A stretch of 64,000 nucleotides of DNA, from NCBI RefSeq assembly GCF_900112265.1, contig NZ_FOLO01000012.1:1-64000 (forward strand), in the 5' to 3' direction. Below the pieces are notes generated by a model that saw only the letters and a program-made list of their open reading frames with translations, was not told the DNA's origin and did no database searches. This DNA comes from Pseudoalteromonas denitrificans DSM 6059. Its GTDB lineage: Bacteria > Pseudomonadota > Gammaproteobacteria > Enterobacterales > Alteromonadaceae. Both the position numbers and the translations under genes were made by a program. Below, one piece after another: positions 9,206 through 18,473 of the stretch (its first letter is position 1; each line of letters opens with the position of its first letter).

Positions 9206-9862
9206 ATGAGTATGAATTGGCAACGAGCAAGAACAGACGAAAATAAAAATGCGCGCAAAGAGGCTATTTATCAAGCGGCTTTTACGCTTTTTAAAAATAA
9301 GGGATACGATAAAGTGAGTTTTAACGCAATTGCTGTTGAAGCGGGTTTTACCAAATCCAACATGTATCGCTATTTTAGTTCCAAAGATGAGATTTTTTTG
9401 AAGGTATTTGCCGATTTATTCAAATTGTGGGCAGGTGATTTTAGTCAGCAATTACAAACACTTGAACAGGATGTTGCGGCAAAAGATTTTGCTGATATTT
9501 GGTTAAACACTATGTTGTCACAACCCAGGTTGTTAGATTTAATGCCCATTTTGTTTACATCTTTAGAAAGAAATAGCTCGTTTGAACAATTGCTGGAGTT
9601 TAAACGTTTGTCGATGAATTTGCTTTATCGCCTCACATTGGATATCACCAGAATTTATCCTGATATTGAAGGTGATAAGGCCTTTAAATTATTGAACTTA
9701 AGTTATGCAGCCACGACAAATTCTTGGACTGCAACCACCCAAAGTGACGCATTAAAAAAACTTTATCAACTTGATGAATTTAAGGCATTAAAACCAAACT
9801 TTAAACAAGATTTGACCACCTCAATTGAAATAATTATTCAAGGTTTAAAAGTAAGTAATTAA
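9206..9862 (+). CDS. TetR/AcrR-family transcriptional regulator
   Basis: About 218 residues from the ATG at 9206. The N-terminal helix-turn-helix reads KEAIYQAAFTLFKNKGYDKV, followed by IAVEAGFTKSNMYRYFSSKD, the standard TetR DNA-binding domain. The C-terminal part is the variable ligand and dimer domain. The upstream TTG at 9152 would add a hydrophobic leader not seen in the family, so the ATG with AGGGG in front is preferred. An SRPBCC gene follows 92 bp downstream in the same direction and is probably coregulated. Confidence 0.85.
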   Translation: MSMNWQRARTDENKNARKEAIYQAAFTLFKNKGYDKVSFNAIAVEAGFTKSNMYRYFSSKDEIFLKVFADLFKLWAGDFSQQLQTLEQDVAAKDFADIWLNTMLSQPRLLDLMPILFTSLERNSSFEQLLEFKRLSMNLLYRLTLDITRIYPDIEGDKAFKLLNLSYAATTNSWTATTQSDALKKLYQLDEFKALKPNFKQDLTTSIEIIIQGLKVSN

Positions 9863-9954
9863 CCCTACGGGTAGAGAGCAAGCAGCACAAGTATTCCGTT
9901 AGCTAATTATTAATTAGCTAATTTATAGAAATTAAATAAATACAGGTAAATATC

Positions 9955-10461
9955 ATGGCACATCATTGTGCAAATACATTAAAGGTTAACGTATCAGCAG
10001 AAAAAATTTGGCAGGTTCTTGAGGATTATAGCGGTATTGAAAAGTTTGCTATGACGATTAAATCATCTGCGAGCGTTAATGATATAAGCTCAGGTTTAGG
10101 TGCAAAAAGATCGTGTACATTTAATGACGGTTCAAGTCTTGTAGAAGAAATTATTGAATACCAAATCGGGCAAGGCTATAAGATGGATATTTCTAATCAC
10201 TCAATGCCACTTAAAAGCATGCAGGCTGAAATGAAAGTGAACGCGATTGATGCAAATAGCAGTGAAATTTATATGTCAGCGGATTTTGTTGTTAAAGGAG
10301 GTCCGCTTGGTTGGGTGATGGGGCAATTGTTAATGCGACCAGTTATGAAAGGCATATTTAAAAAAGTGATGACAGGTTTAGCATATCATAGTGTGACGGG
10401 GGAGCTTGTTGGTAAAAAATTACCCGCTAATGAAGCGTTAACTAACATAATTATCGCTTAA
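9955..10461 (+). CDS. SRPBCC-family protein (START-like ligand-binding fold)
   Basis: A 168-residue cytosolic protein. The start (MAHHCANTLKVNVSAEKIWQVLEDYSGIEKF) is the usual first strand and helix of polyketide cyclase/dehydrase-like SRPBCC domains, whose hydrophobic cavity binds small lipophilic molecules. GAKRSCTFNDGSSLVEEI is the second strand pair. AGGT seven bases before the ATG fits the start. No ligand or enzyme activity can be assigned. A strong terminator follows. Confidence 0.75.
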   Translation: MAHHCANTLKVNVSAEKIWQVLEDYSGIEKFAMTIKSSASVNDISSGLGAKRSCTFNDGSSLVEEIIEYQIGQGYKMDISNHSMPLKSMQAEMKVNAIDANSSEIYMSADFVVKGGPLGWVMGQLLMRPVMKGIFKKVMTGLAYHSVTGELVGKKLPANEALTNIIIA

Positions 10462-10504
10462 TATATTATGCAAGATCTAAGGACGAGATCTTCAATAAGC
10501 TGAT

Positions 10505-10543
10505 AAAGACATACATAATGACTGATTTAGTCTGTATGTCTTT
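10505..10543 (+). terminator. Terminator after the SRPBCC gene
   Basis: AAAGACATACA and TGTATGTCTTT form a perfect 11-bp stem about 45 bp after the stop codon; the A and T tracts on both sides would let it work in both directions. Confidence 0.75.
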
Positions 10544-11408
10544 ATTAATACCTAATAAATGATATTGCTCTATTATAATTTAGCAACCGTGTAGTAAAGC
10601 TAAGTGTTAGAAAACATATGGAGAAAATTATTTTACTATTGTATCTAATGTATAAACTTACCTTGAACTCAAACACTTGTAACCAATTAACACATTAAGT
10701 ATGTGACTTTATTTTTCAGGTTGTCAGTAATCAAATTTTGATAACATTAATGTGTTAAGCGAATGACGGCGCTTAAATTCCTAGCATAGACAATATGAGT
10801 AATGGCCTAACAACCTAACAACCTAACAACAATCAACACTGATGGGATTAGATAAAGTAAACCAAATAAAAATACACGCCAATTTGAATGAAATTCAAAA
10901 TCATTCGAGTCGGCAATCGCTAATTTTGTCATTTAATATTTTTCAGCTATTAGCTAGCTGTCATGATATACAAAATTGTAAATGGTGTACTTGGTATTTC
11001 ATCTGGTAGAAACGGTAAAGTGATAATAAGTCGCATTACAAAATATTCTGGTTTAAGACGACTGGGTAGCGCAAGAGAGAGTTTAACCTGCTAAGCCAAA
11101 TGAATTGGCAAGTAATCTAAGGTGGATGAATTCTGTTTCTTTAGCCGGGTTAGGCGAAACAATAATTTCTTCAAAGACTTTATCATCATATAATCAAACA
11201 TTAATGTAAAAATGAACTTTGTATTGTGCTCTTAATATTTCTATTTTTTGATAAATAGCTTAATAATCCCTCATATTTGATAATAATACAGACTACGCAA
11301 TTCCATAAGCTATTAACTATAATTGCTGACATTATCAAAATGTTTTAGCTAATTTTCACACTAGTTATAGACGTTGACCAATCAATTAACCATTCTAAGG
11401 TAGTGATT
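10544..11408. other. Long intergenic region before the chemoreceptor gene
   Basis: About 865 bp with no supportable gene. It holds a short tandem run of CCTAACAA (three units near 10808-10830) and a GC-richer patch near 11070-11160 ending AGCCGGGTTAGGC that could fold. It lacks the GGGCAAACC and ACGCAAAGCC blocks of a cyclic-di-GMP riboswitch. Confidence 0.4.
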
Positions 11409-13457
11409 ATGTCAGTTGAAAATGTGTCATTTTTTTCTAGTTTAAAAGGGCGAATTTTACTTAATCTAATTTTGCCCACCATCACTATTACGATTCTCAT
11501 TGTCTTCATCAATGCTGTTAATTCATTCTCAGCCGCTAGCGAAAAAGCCGAGCTTATATTAAGGCTTACTGTAGATAAGGTTGCTCTTGAAATAGAAAGA
11601 CGAAATGCCAATGCAGTCAGAACAGCAAAATTAATGGTGTTGGCTCAAGAAGAGTCATTATTTGGTAATAGGGAGGGCTCTAGTGACTATGCCCGTAGGG
11701 TACTTATAGAGCATCCTGAATTTACCGGTGCATATTTTGGATATGAGCCTAATGCGGACCAGCAAGACAGCAAGTATACTGGTTCTGAATATGCGGATAA
11801 GCTCACAGATAAAAGTGGTCGTTTTTTACCTTATTGGTATAAAGATGATAAGAATAATTTTGTTGTAGCGCCACTACAAGATATGGAGTCTAGCCTTTAT
11901 TATGATGGCGTAAGAAAGCTATACCAACAAAGTGGCAAACCTTTAGCATTAGTAACTGAACCTTATATTTATGAAGGAAAAATGATCGTTGAGCAAGTTT
12001 ATCCTATCACCAAAAATGGCCAGTTTATTGGTATAGGAGGAGTTGATAGAGCATTAACTGATATTGAAAAATTACTCGATAATATTAAAGCAAAAACAGG
12101 TCGAGACTTATTTTTAATTAGTAAAGGCGGCCGGTTTATCGCAACAAGCCTTAAAGGTGTTGAGTTAAATACAAAGTTAATTTCACAAACGCCATACGCG
12201 CAATTGATTGGTGAATTTTTTAATAAAAGTGAGGATGGTGGTTTACGTTTAACTGAAGATCCTATCGTAAATGAGCCTTATTATTTTGCCAGTAAGCAGG
12301 TTGCTACAGGTCAGTGGTTACTGGTTATGAGAGAGTCAGAAAATCAAGTTCTGGGCCCCATAAAAGAGCAGTTAATGAAAACTATATTTATTGCCGCAGC
12401 TGGCGTACTTATTGTCATCGTATTGTCATTGTGGTTTATCAAATCGATTAGTTCTCGCGTGCAATATGCGATGTTAAAAGCTGAACATGTTGCTGTTGGT
12501 GACTTATCAGATCAGGAGTTGGACCCCTCGCAAATACATGATGAAATTGGCGCCATGGAAGAAAGCTTAGACAAGGTGACAAAATCGTATAGCCAAATAT
12601 GTCAGCTTTGTGGCTCTATCGCCGCAGGGGACTTTAACGTAAAAATGGAAAAGCGCAGTGAACATGATTCCGTTGCTGACTCAATAAATACCATGTCAGA
12701 AAGGCGCCGGTCGATTGAAAAATCAGTAGCAGAGCGCTCTGAGCTTATTAACGGCAGTATTCAAAAACAAAGTGCAGAGATTGAAAATGTTGCTACGTCA
12801 ATGAATCAGATGTCGGCAACAGTCAATGAAGTTTCCAGCTTAGCGACTAACTCAGCTGACAGTGCGCAAAAAGCCTTAAATTCGGTAAAAAGTGTTCAGG
12901 AAAAATTGGCTGAGGCGCTAGGGGAAGTACGAACATTATCAAATGAAATAGGTGCAGCCAGTAATGCTATTGGAAAAGTTGCTTCAAGTAGTGAAAATAT
13001 TAACCAAATAGTGGATGTGATCAACATGATTGCCGAGCAAACTAATTTGTTAGCACTCAATGCTGCCATTGAAGCCGCTCGTGCAGGAGAGCAAGGTCGT
13101 GGTTTTGCTGTTGTTGCCGATGAAGTACGAAACTTGGCGGCAAAGACACGCGACTCTACCGAAGAAATTAACGAACTTATCCAAGAGTTGGAAGTTAATG
13201 TTAAAAGCTCGGTAAATATAGTTGAACAAGGGCTAGAGCGAACCGACCACAGCGTGAACAGCACTGAAGCCGCCAACTCTTCATTGGCTCAGGTAACAGA
13301 AATGATAGATAGTATTAGTCTACACATGACCCAAGTGGCTACGGCCGTTGAACAACAAAGCTTTACCTGTGAAGAAATTAATAAAAATATTACCGTAATA
13401 CATGATGCTTCAACTCAGCTAACCAGCTTTGCGGCACAGTCAATTGAAGAAAATTAA
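11409..13457 (+). CDS. Methyl-accepting chemotaxis protein with periplasmic Cache-type sensor
   Basis: 682 residues from the ATG at 11409 (AAGG eight bases before; the upstream in-frame GTG sits too close to that site). Membrane span 1 is near residues 16-40 and span 2 near 323-344. The ~280-residue periplasmic part between them has the dCache pattern ([39 protein letters not shown]). A HAMP region follows, then the signalling hairpin with [20 protein letters not shown] (about 540-560), which contacts CheA and CheW. There is no C-terminal CheR-binding pentapeptide. The ligand is unknown. It is monocistronic; no chemotaxis genes lie nearby. Confidence 0.92.
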   Translation: MSVENVSFFSSLKGRILLNLILPTITITILIVFINAVNSFSAASEKAELILRLTVDKVALEIERRNANAVRTAKLMVLAQEESLFGNREGSSDYARRVLIEHPEFTGAYFGYEPNADQQDSKYTGSEYADKLTDKSGRFLPYWYKDDKNNFVVAPLQDMESSLYYDGVRKLYQQSGKPLALVTEPYIYEGKMIVEQVYPITKNGQFIGIGGVDRALTDIEKLLDNIKAKTGRDLFLISKGGRFIATSLKGVELNTKLISQTPYAQLIGEFFNKSEDGGLRLTEDPIVNEPYYFASKQVATGQWLLVMRESENQVLGPIKEQLMKTIFIAAAGVLIVIVLSLWFIKSISSRVQYAMLKAEHVAVGDLSDQELDPSQIHDEIGAMEESLDKVTKSYSQICQLCGSIAAGDFNVKMEKRSEHDSVADSINTMSERRRSIEKSVAERSELINGSIQKQSAEIENVATSMNQMSATVNEVSSLATNSADSAQKALNSVKSVQEKLAEALGEVRTLSNEIGAASNAIGKVASSSENINQIVDVINMIAEQTNLLALNAAIEAARAGEQGRGFAVVADEVRNLAAKTRDSTEEINELIQELEVNVKSSVNIVEQGLERTDHSVNSTEAANSSLAQVTEMIDSISLHMTQVATAVEQQSFTCEEINKNITVIHDASTQLTSFAAQSIEEN

Positions 13458-13460
13458 AGG

Positions 13461-13557
13461 GAAGGGGTCAAGAGAACAAGAGAAGGGGTCAAAACAAGAG
13501 AGGGGGTCAAATCACTTGCTTCATAAAAGGGAAGGGGTCAAATCACTTGCTTCATAA
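13461..13557. repeat. Tandem GAAGGGGTCA repeat cluster
   Basis: Four copies of [GA]AGGGGTCA occur right after the chemoreceptor stop: 13461-13470, 13482-13491, 13501-13509 and 13531-13540. The last two are each followed by AATCACTTGCTTCATAA, giving two almost identical units. Purine-rich GGGGTCA words like this are common around REP-associated (IS200-like) transposases; none is adjacent, but a decayed one lies at 33754-34033. Confidence 0.6.
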
Positions 13558-13631
13558 TACTCATTAAAAACACTGTTATATTATGAAATAAGACAAACAT
13601 AAATACCTTGCTTTTTGCAGGGCATTTTTTA

Positions 13632-13653
13632 TAAAAAAAAATAGACATATATG
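13632..13653. repeat. Direct repeat of the palindrome half at 13751-13771
   Basis: T, an A tract, then TAGACATATATG. The same string, with one fewer A, recurs at 13751-13771 as half of a perfect palindrome, 119 bp downstream. Confidence 0.45.
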
Positions 13654-13754
13654 GACACGAACCACTTTGCAAGCACGATCGGTTTAGCTCTTGTAAAAAA
13701 TACAAAATAAATATTTTATTCTTTTTGTTCGTTAACATTTGCTAATGTAATAAA

Positions 13755-13780
13755 AAAAATAGACATATATGTCTATTTTT
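13755..13780. terminator. Perfect 26-bp palindrome, possible bidirectional terminator
   Basis: AAAAATAGACATA and TATGTCTATTTTT are exact complements. It lies just after the 3' end of the minus-strand DUF2971 gene (stop near 13812), and the A/T ends fit a terminator. There is no unpaired loop, so the hairpin must open its centre. Confidence 0.5.
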
Positions 13781-13811
13781 ATCGTGCTATTTCTACTTTT
13801 ATTTCTAGTAT

Positions 13812-14693
13812 TTACTGGAAAGGGATGTTGCTAGTTTCTATGAAATCATCTATCTCGGCATGGTTCATATTTTTGTTATTCATAAGAAAGTGTTCTAATC
13901 CTTGTTTGCATTTTTCTGTTGTTTTGGTTGTTCGAATTATTATTTTTTTTACATCCTCATTACCGAAACAATATCTATAATAGGGTATAAACGCTCCACC
14001 TTTAGATCTATAGCAGGGGTTTTGGTTGTAGTTACTATCAAAAGTAACAAAGAAACGATATTCATGTTCTTCTTTAAATGTTTCGTTTTTGAATAAGTAC
14101 TTATAATAAATATATTGCGCTAACCAGACATCATCACACTCAAGTCTTTGCATGAACTCTTTAGTGTTGATTTGACAGTTATTAAGGTTCTCCAATATTT
14201 CAGGCATGTCACTTTTTAAGCGTATGTATTTTTCTTCCATGCGTAATGCCATACTTTGACTTACTTTTTCTTTTTCTTCTTCTTCATAAATACATGCTTC
14301 AAAGCCATGAGAGTGCCTTGATAAGCAGTAATGTTCACCTTTAGTCTGCATACCTTTGATTGATACACCTTCATCACACATAATGCCCCTAAATTTTTCA
14401 GGTGATTTAAAACCAATCGCGTAACCTTCTTCTGGTGGGCAATACCCTCTCCATTGGCTTAATAAGTCTTTTTTCTTTGAAAAAGAACATGTGTATGCTT
14501 CTGTTCTAGAATCTATGAATTTCAATAACTTTAATATTTCTTTATTTTTAATGTAGCGTTCAAGGTAGATGAGTACATCTATTCCTTCATTTGAATCATT
14601 TAGATATTTTGTGTGGGTTAACCACAACTCATTATTTGTTAGGATTTTTAATGCTGTCGATGCGTCGGTATAGTGATAATAAAGTTGACTCAT
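13812..14693 (-). CDS. DUF2971-domain protein
   Basis: A 293-residue cytosolic protein that matches DUF2971 throughout: the LYHYTDASTALKILTNNELW start, LTHTKYLNDSNEG, YTCSFSKKKDLLSQWRGY, and near the C-terminus KEEHEYRFFV. The family's biochemical role is not established. The N-terminal YHYT with a following IL-x-x-x-x-[IL] helix and the later conserved E-Y-R resemble the pattern in DarT-like ADP-ribosyltransferases, and DUF2971 genes are often in variable islands; both points are inference. It stands alone beside repeats and broken genes. The start has only a weak ribosome site. Confidence 0.8.
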   Translation of the reverse strand: MSQLYYHYTDASTALKILTNNELWLTHTKYLNDSNEGIDVLIYLERYIKNKEILKLLKFIDSRTEAYTCSFSKKKDLLSQWRGYCPPEEGYAIGFKSPEKFRGIMCDEGVSIKGMQTKGEHYCLSRHSHGFEACIYEEEEKEKVSQSMALRMEEKYIRLKSDMPEILENLNNCQINTKEFMQRLECDDVWLAQYIYYKYLFKNETFKEEHEYRFFVTFDSNYNQNPCYRSKGGAFIPYYRYCFGNEDVKKIIIRTTKTTEKCKQGLEHFLMNNKNMNHAEIDDFIETSNIPFQ

Positions 14694-14745
14694 TTTGCGC
14701 CTTTCATTTGGTAATTAGCTGATTAACTAGCGTTATTTAAAAACA

Positions 14746-14955
14746 CTATCCCCTAGTAACAAAGAAACAGATATTAGCAAGCCAAAATAGCCAATATGGA
14801 AATCTGAAGTCTAGATAATAAAGCTCTTTAGTAATAGCCTTGTACTCGGATTTTATTATTTCGAAATACTGAGTTAGTTTTATTGACTGCTTTACAAGAA
14901 CATATTCATTTTCTTTGTCATAGTATTTTAACTCCCATCTAGGTATGTGTAGTGG
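14746..14955 (-). pseudogene. Open fragment of an unrecognised gene, start missing
   Basis: On the minus strand an open frame of 69 codons runs from just after a TGA (14956-14958) to a TAG at 14746-14748. The product is protein-like (RWELKYYDKENEYVLVKQSI, then YLDFRFPYWLFWLANICFF with a hydrophobic end) but has no start codon. It breaks off inside a hairpin at 14943-14979, so it is probably the 3' remnant of a truncated gene. Confidence 0.35.
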
Positions 14956-14979
14956 TCAAGTTAATTTGGCCACTACATA
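14943..14979. repeat. Hairpin, possible IS or MITE end remnant
   Basis: GTATGTGTAGTGGTCAA pairs with TTGGCCACTACATAC (one G:T type change and a two-base bulge). Both flanks are 5'-truncated gene fragments pointing outwards, as expected at an insertion or deletion joint. Confidence 0.45.
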
Positions 14980-14985
14980 CTGTAG

Positions 14986-15213
14986 TGGTACAGTATAATT
15001 TATCCACTGAAAATGTTACCTATAATTTTGCTTGAAATATTGTACAAAGTGATTTGGTTATTGGTAGTTGCGTATCCTTTATGGTCAGTTGGGCAGCTAG
15101 AAGGTTCTGATGCAGAAGGTCTATTTTTACCATTTGTATGGGTTATCCTTCCAATAGTCGTGGTGCCGTGGAAATATGTATTTAGAAAGTATATATACTT
15201 CCAAAAAAAATAG
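14986..15213 (+). pseudogene. C-terminal fragment of a small membrane protein
   Basis: The frame is open from a TAG at 14983-14985. Its first ATG is at 15013, but the residues before it (SIIYPLK) read on smoothly into MLPIILLEILYKVIWLLVVA, so the real start has been lost. Two hydrophobic spans and the linker YPLWSVGQLEGSDAEGL resemble the C-terminal half of a widespread bacterial membrane protein of unknown function. It could be translated from the internal ATG, but no ribosome site is seen. Confidence 0.45.
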
Positions 15214-15570
15214 AAAATGTAGCGGTTGTCAGTACATAACAAACAAGGAGGTGTCGCGCAGTCGATACCTTATCTGGGCGAATATTAGTTATAGGTTCAT
15301 TATTTATTTTCACTTATTATTTGAAACCAAGAAGTATATAAAATCAATTAGAAATTAGTAATGCAACTTAACAAAAGCCTTAATAGTAAACTCTTGGGGT
15401 GTAGCTATTTCTCTGTCTATTTAAAAAACCCCTTCATTAAATCAGTCATTTTTTGTTCGTTCAACATGAATCGCTGTGGCAAAATGTCGCAGTTATTTAA
15501 ACAGGTATTTCATATTTTATTTTGTTAATTAGAATGCGCTCGACTCGTATATAATTATTTGGAATATGTT
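15214..15570. other. Intergenic region before the copper-receptor gene
   Basis: About 357 bp with no supportable gene. ACATAACAAACAAGGAGG at 15234-15251 resembles an attC left half-site like those near 33 kb, but no right half is present. A TATAAT at 15550-15555 could be the -10 box for the receptor gene. Confidence 0.35.
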
Positions 15571-17556
15571 ATGAATTTTTCGTTTTTATCGCATTCAATT
15601 GCTGTTGCTCTCCTTTTATCAAGTTCCCAATTAATCGCTGATGACATATCAACAAAATGTGTTGAAGAAAGCTGTTTTGAAGTAATCGTTATTAGTGCTG
15701 AACCTATGCAATCTCCTTTATCTACGGTTAGTGATCCAAAACAACCTCGTCAACCTTTGCCGGCATTTGATGGTTCTGGTTTCTTAAAAACATTGCCTGG
15801 ATTTACAGTTGCTCGTAAAGGTGGCTCAGGGGGGGATGTGAGCTTAAGGGGACTGGGGGGATCTCGCATTAATATCGTTAATGATGGTAAGCAAATGGGT
15901 GGAACGTGTGGTGGACGCATGGATCCGCCAACCAATTATATATCTCCTGAAACTTATGAGAAAGTAGTGGTTATTAAAGGCCCTCAAACGGTAAAGTATG
16001 GCCCCGTTGGCAGTGCTGGTACTGTATTATTTGAACGTGATCACTATGGATTAGAAAAAGCAGAAACATCAGGCAGAGCAAGTATGACTTTTGGTAGCTT
16101 TGGTCGCAAAGACTACCTTGCAGAACTGACAACAGGTGATACGACAAACTATTGGAGCATTGATGTTAATGGCTCTAAAAGTGATGATTATGAAGATGGT
16201 GAAGGCAGAAAGATGCAGTCAGAATATGACCGTCAATCTGTGCATACTGCACTTGGCTGGACACCTGATGTAGATAGTGTTGTTGAATTAAATTATGGCT
16301 ACTCAAGTGGTAGTGCAGAATATGCCGACCGTGGTAATAAAGCTAGAACTATTGATAATGAAAACATTAGCTTATTAGTAAAATCCAATCTTCAGCATGA
16401 GCAGCTTAAAACTTTAGAATTTCAAGTTTATGGCAATGAAAATGATCATATTATGGACCGTTTTGACCGACCAATAACTGACATTGACGCATTACCCACA
16501 GGTGCTAACCCGCGTCGAACTAATATTGGCGGCTATTTATGGTTGGATTTTGAGCTAGCAGAAAATTTTTCAGCAATGTTTGGTCTTGATTACCTTGATA
16601 GTAAACAAGATATGCGTTCAGGGAAAAGTCTTGATGAGTTAAAAATGGCTAGTTATACAGACCTTTACAGTAAAGAAAATATTGGTCTATTTATTGAGTC
16701 TAATTTTGATATTGCTAGTGGCACACTTTATTCAGGTTTGCGTTGGGACAAGTGGCAAACAAACTTATTAGAAGGGTGGGCACAACCCACAAAAGACAAT
16801 ACTCGAGATCAAGACTTGATTAGTGGCTTTGCTCGCTATGAAATGACTCTTGATGATCACAGTTGGGTTGCTGGCTTTGGTCGTGCTAAACGAATAGCTG
16901 ATTACTGGGAAGTAATGAGAGCTGGAAGAATGCTGACACTAGAGCCTGAAACAACAGATCAAATGGACTTAGGCTGGATGTTGGAAGGGGATGTTAAGCT
17001 AATGGCATCAATCTTTTATGCCGATATCAAAGACTATATCTTAATTGATACACAAAGCAGGCCTTATGCGCGTAATGTTGATGTAACCTTGTGGGGGGGG
17101 GAAGCAAGTGCTGAAGTTGAGTTGCCCTATGGTTTATTGTGGGTGACAACAATTGCCTACAGTCATGGAGACAATGACACTGATAATTTGCCTTTAGGCC
17201 AAGTTTCACCACTAGAGGCGAAATTGGCACTTAACTATCAGAGCGAAGATTGGAGCTTTGGTGCCTTATGGCGTATCGTTGATAAGCAAGATCGTGTGAG
17301 TGTAGGTCAGGGTAATATTGTTGGTCAGGATTTAGGTAAAACTTCAGGTTTTGGGGTGTTATCTATCAATGGAGCTTGGGTTACGGCAAAAGATATTAAA
17401 GTTAGCTTTGGTGTGGATAATCTTTTTGATAAAAACTATGCCGAGCATGTTAGTAAGTCAGGTGGCGGCAATGATTTATTACCGTTAGAAGATAGAACCA
17501 TACAAGTTAATGAACCAGGACAAAATTTCTGGGTGAAACTTGATTACCAGTTTTAA
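15571..17556 (+). CDS. TonB-dependent copper receptor (OprC/NosA type)
   Basis: A 661-residue outer-membrane protein. A signal peptide covers about residues 1-23 (VALLLSSSQLIA). The plug domain includes FLKTLPGFTVARKGGSGGDV and MGGTCGGRMDPPTNYISPET (from about residue 109), the hallmark of TonB-dependent copper receptors, where this loop carries metal ligands. A 22-strand barrel follows, ending in an aromatic residue (WVKLDYQF). It should bring copper or a copper complex into the periplasm using TonB energy. The TTG at 15559 would add four residues; the ATG is preferred. A His-rich periplasmic protein follows 138 bp downstream. Confidence 0.88.
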   Translation: MNFSFLSHSIAVALLLSSSQLIADDISTKCVEESCFEVIVISAEPMQSPLSTVSDPKQPRQPLPAFDGSGFLKTLPGFTVARKGGSGGDVSLRGLGGSRINIVNDGKQMGGTCGGRMDPPTNYISPETYEKVVVIKGPQTVKYGPVGSAGTVLFERDHYGLEKAETSGRASMTFGSFGRKDYLAELTTGDTTNYWSIDVNGSKSDDYEDGEGRKMQSEYDRQSVHTALGWTPDVDSVVELNYGYSSGSAEYADRGNKARTIDNENISLLVKSNLQHEQLKTLEFQVYGNENDHIMDRFDRPITDIDALPTGANPRRTNIGGYLWLDFELAENFSAMFGLDYLDSKQDMRSGKSLDELKMASYTDLYSKENIGLFIESNFDIASGTLYSGLRWDKWQTNLLEGWAQPTKDNTRDQDLISGFARYEMTLDDHSWVAGFGRAKRIADYWEVMRAGRMLTLEPETTDQMDLGWMLEGDVKLMASIFYADIKDYILIDTQSRPYARNVDVTLWGGEASAEVELPYGLLWVTTIAYSHGDNDTDNLPLGQVSPLEAKLALNYQSEDWSFGALWRIVDKQDRVSVGQGNIVGQDLGKTSGFGVLSINGAWVTAKDIKVSFGVDNLFDKNYAEHVSKSGGGNDLLPLEDRTIQVNEPGQNFWVKLDYQF

Positions 17557-17694
17557 TACAAAAAGCTGAACACCAAGTAATTTATGAGGCTCTTTTTTCT
17601 TTTGAATAAGGGCCTTATCTATTGTTAAGTTATGTCATACTTGTACCTTAATATTCCCAATTATTATTTACAGTTAATTTTAGAGGATCTCCCC

Positions 17695-18165
17695 TTGAAG
17701 AAGATGAATTTTAGTTTAGCTTTAGCTATTTTGATGGTTGCGATAACAAGTTTTGTTGCTGTGGCTGAAGATCATAATCATCACCATGAGAATAATGCAA
17801 AACAACTGAGTCTTAATAATGGAAGTAAGTGGATGATCGACAAAAGTTTACATACAGGCATGAGCCATATTAGGGAGGAAGTAATGAGCAATTTAAATGC
17901 AATTCATTACAATAACTTCTCAGACAAACAGTATGATGAGTTAGTGCCTGTATTGGAAAAGCACCTTACTTATATATTTGAAAATTGTAAACTTCCAGTT
18001 CAAGCTGATGCACAGTTACATATGTTATTAGCTAAAGTTATGCAGGGGATTAATAAGATAAAAAATACAGTAGACAAAAAGCAAGGAGCAATTTTAATTG
18101 TTCAGGCATTAAAGGATTATCCTACTTATTTTAATGATCCTAAATGGCAAGTTGTAGAACATTAG
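17695..18165 (+). CDS. Small periplasmic protein with His cluster (DnrO-like?)
   Basis: 156 residues from a TTG start that has AGAGGA seven bases upstream; an in-frame ATG nine bases further is an alternative. A signal peptide (LALAILMVAITSFVAVA) is followed by EDHNHHHENN (residues 25-34), a likely metal-binding patch, then a helical domain with KWMIDKSLHTGMSHIREEVM. That pattern (KW-x-x-D-x-x-L-x-x-GM-x-x-IR) resembles small proteins annotated DnrO; the link is tentative. Being next to the copper receptor it may buffer or hand on copper in the periplasm (inference). Confidence 0.65.
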   Translation: MKKMNFSLALAILMVAITSFVAVAEDHNHHHENNAKQLSLNNGSKWMIDKSLHTGMSHIREEVMSNLNAIHYNNFSDKQYDELVPVLEKHLTYIFENCKLPVQADAQLHMLLAKVMQGINKIKNTVDKKQGAILIVQALKDYPTYFNDPKWQVVEH

Positions 18166-18473
18166 ATTTTTAAAATTTGAATCCATTTAGTTGCAGAAGA
18201 TAATATTTGGTTATTTTGCACTGTGAATTTGGGAAAATGAAGCTTGCTTGTCCCTAAATAAGTGTGACTCATTTTTTCATATCATCTGTTTGAGTTTGAT
18301 TGATAAATATCGTATTTAAAGTTGCAAAGCTTTATGAAAAAAACACTACAGGGCACTCCTTGAGTTGCCTTTGTTACGCTAACCTCTATTAGACTTAATC
18401 GGTGTTATATTTGGGCCATTTATTACAAAAGAATGATGACCCACTTTATGATGTTTTTATTTAAAAATGCGCG
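18166..18473. other. Intergenic region between convergent genes
   Basis: 308 bp between the His-rich protein gene and the convergent TonB receptor gene. No gene, strong hairpin or repeat is evident. Confidence 0.4.

Noticed and set aside
11070..11160. Possible cyclic-di-GMP (GEMM) riboswitch before the chemoreceptor
   Set aside because: AGCCGGGTTAGGC recalls the 3' block, but the conserved GGGCAAACC and ACGCAAAGCC parts are missing.
12896..13276. 126-codon frame on the minus strand of the chemoreceptor
   Set aside because: It is a shadow of the conserved MCP signalling domain.
15234..15290. attC site after the membrane-protein fragment
   Set aside because: The left half CATAACAAACAAGG looks right, but the right side reads GGGCGAATATTAG with no GTTRRRY partner and no good pairing.
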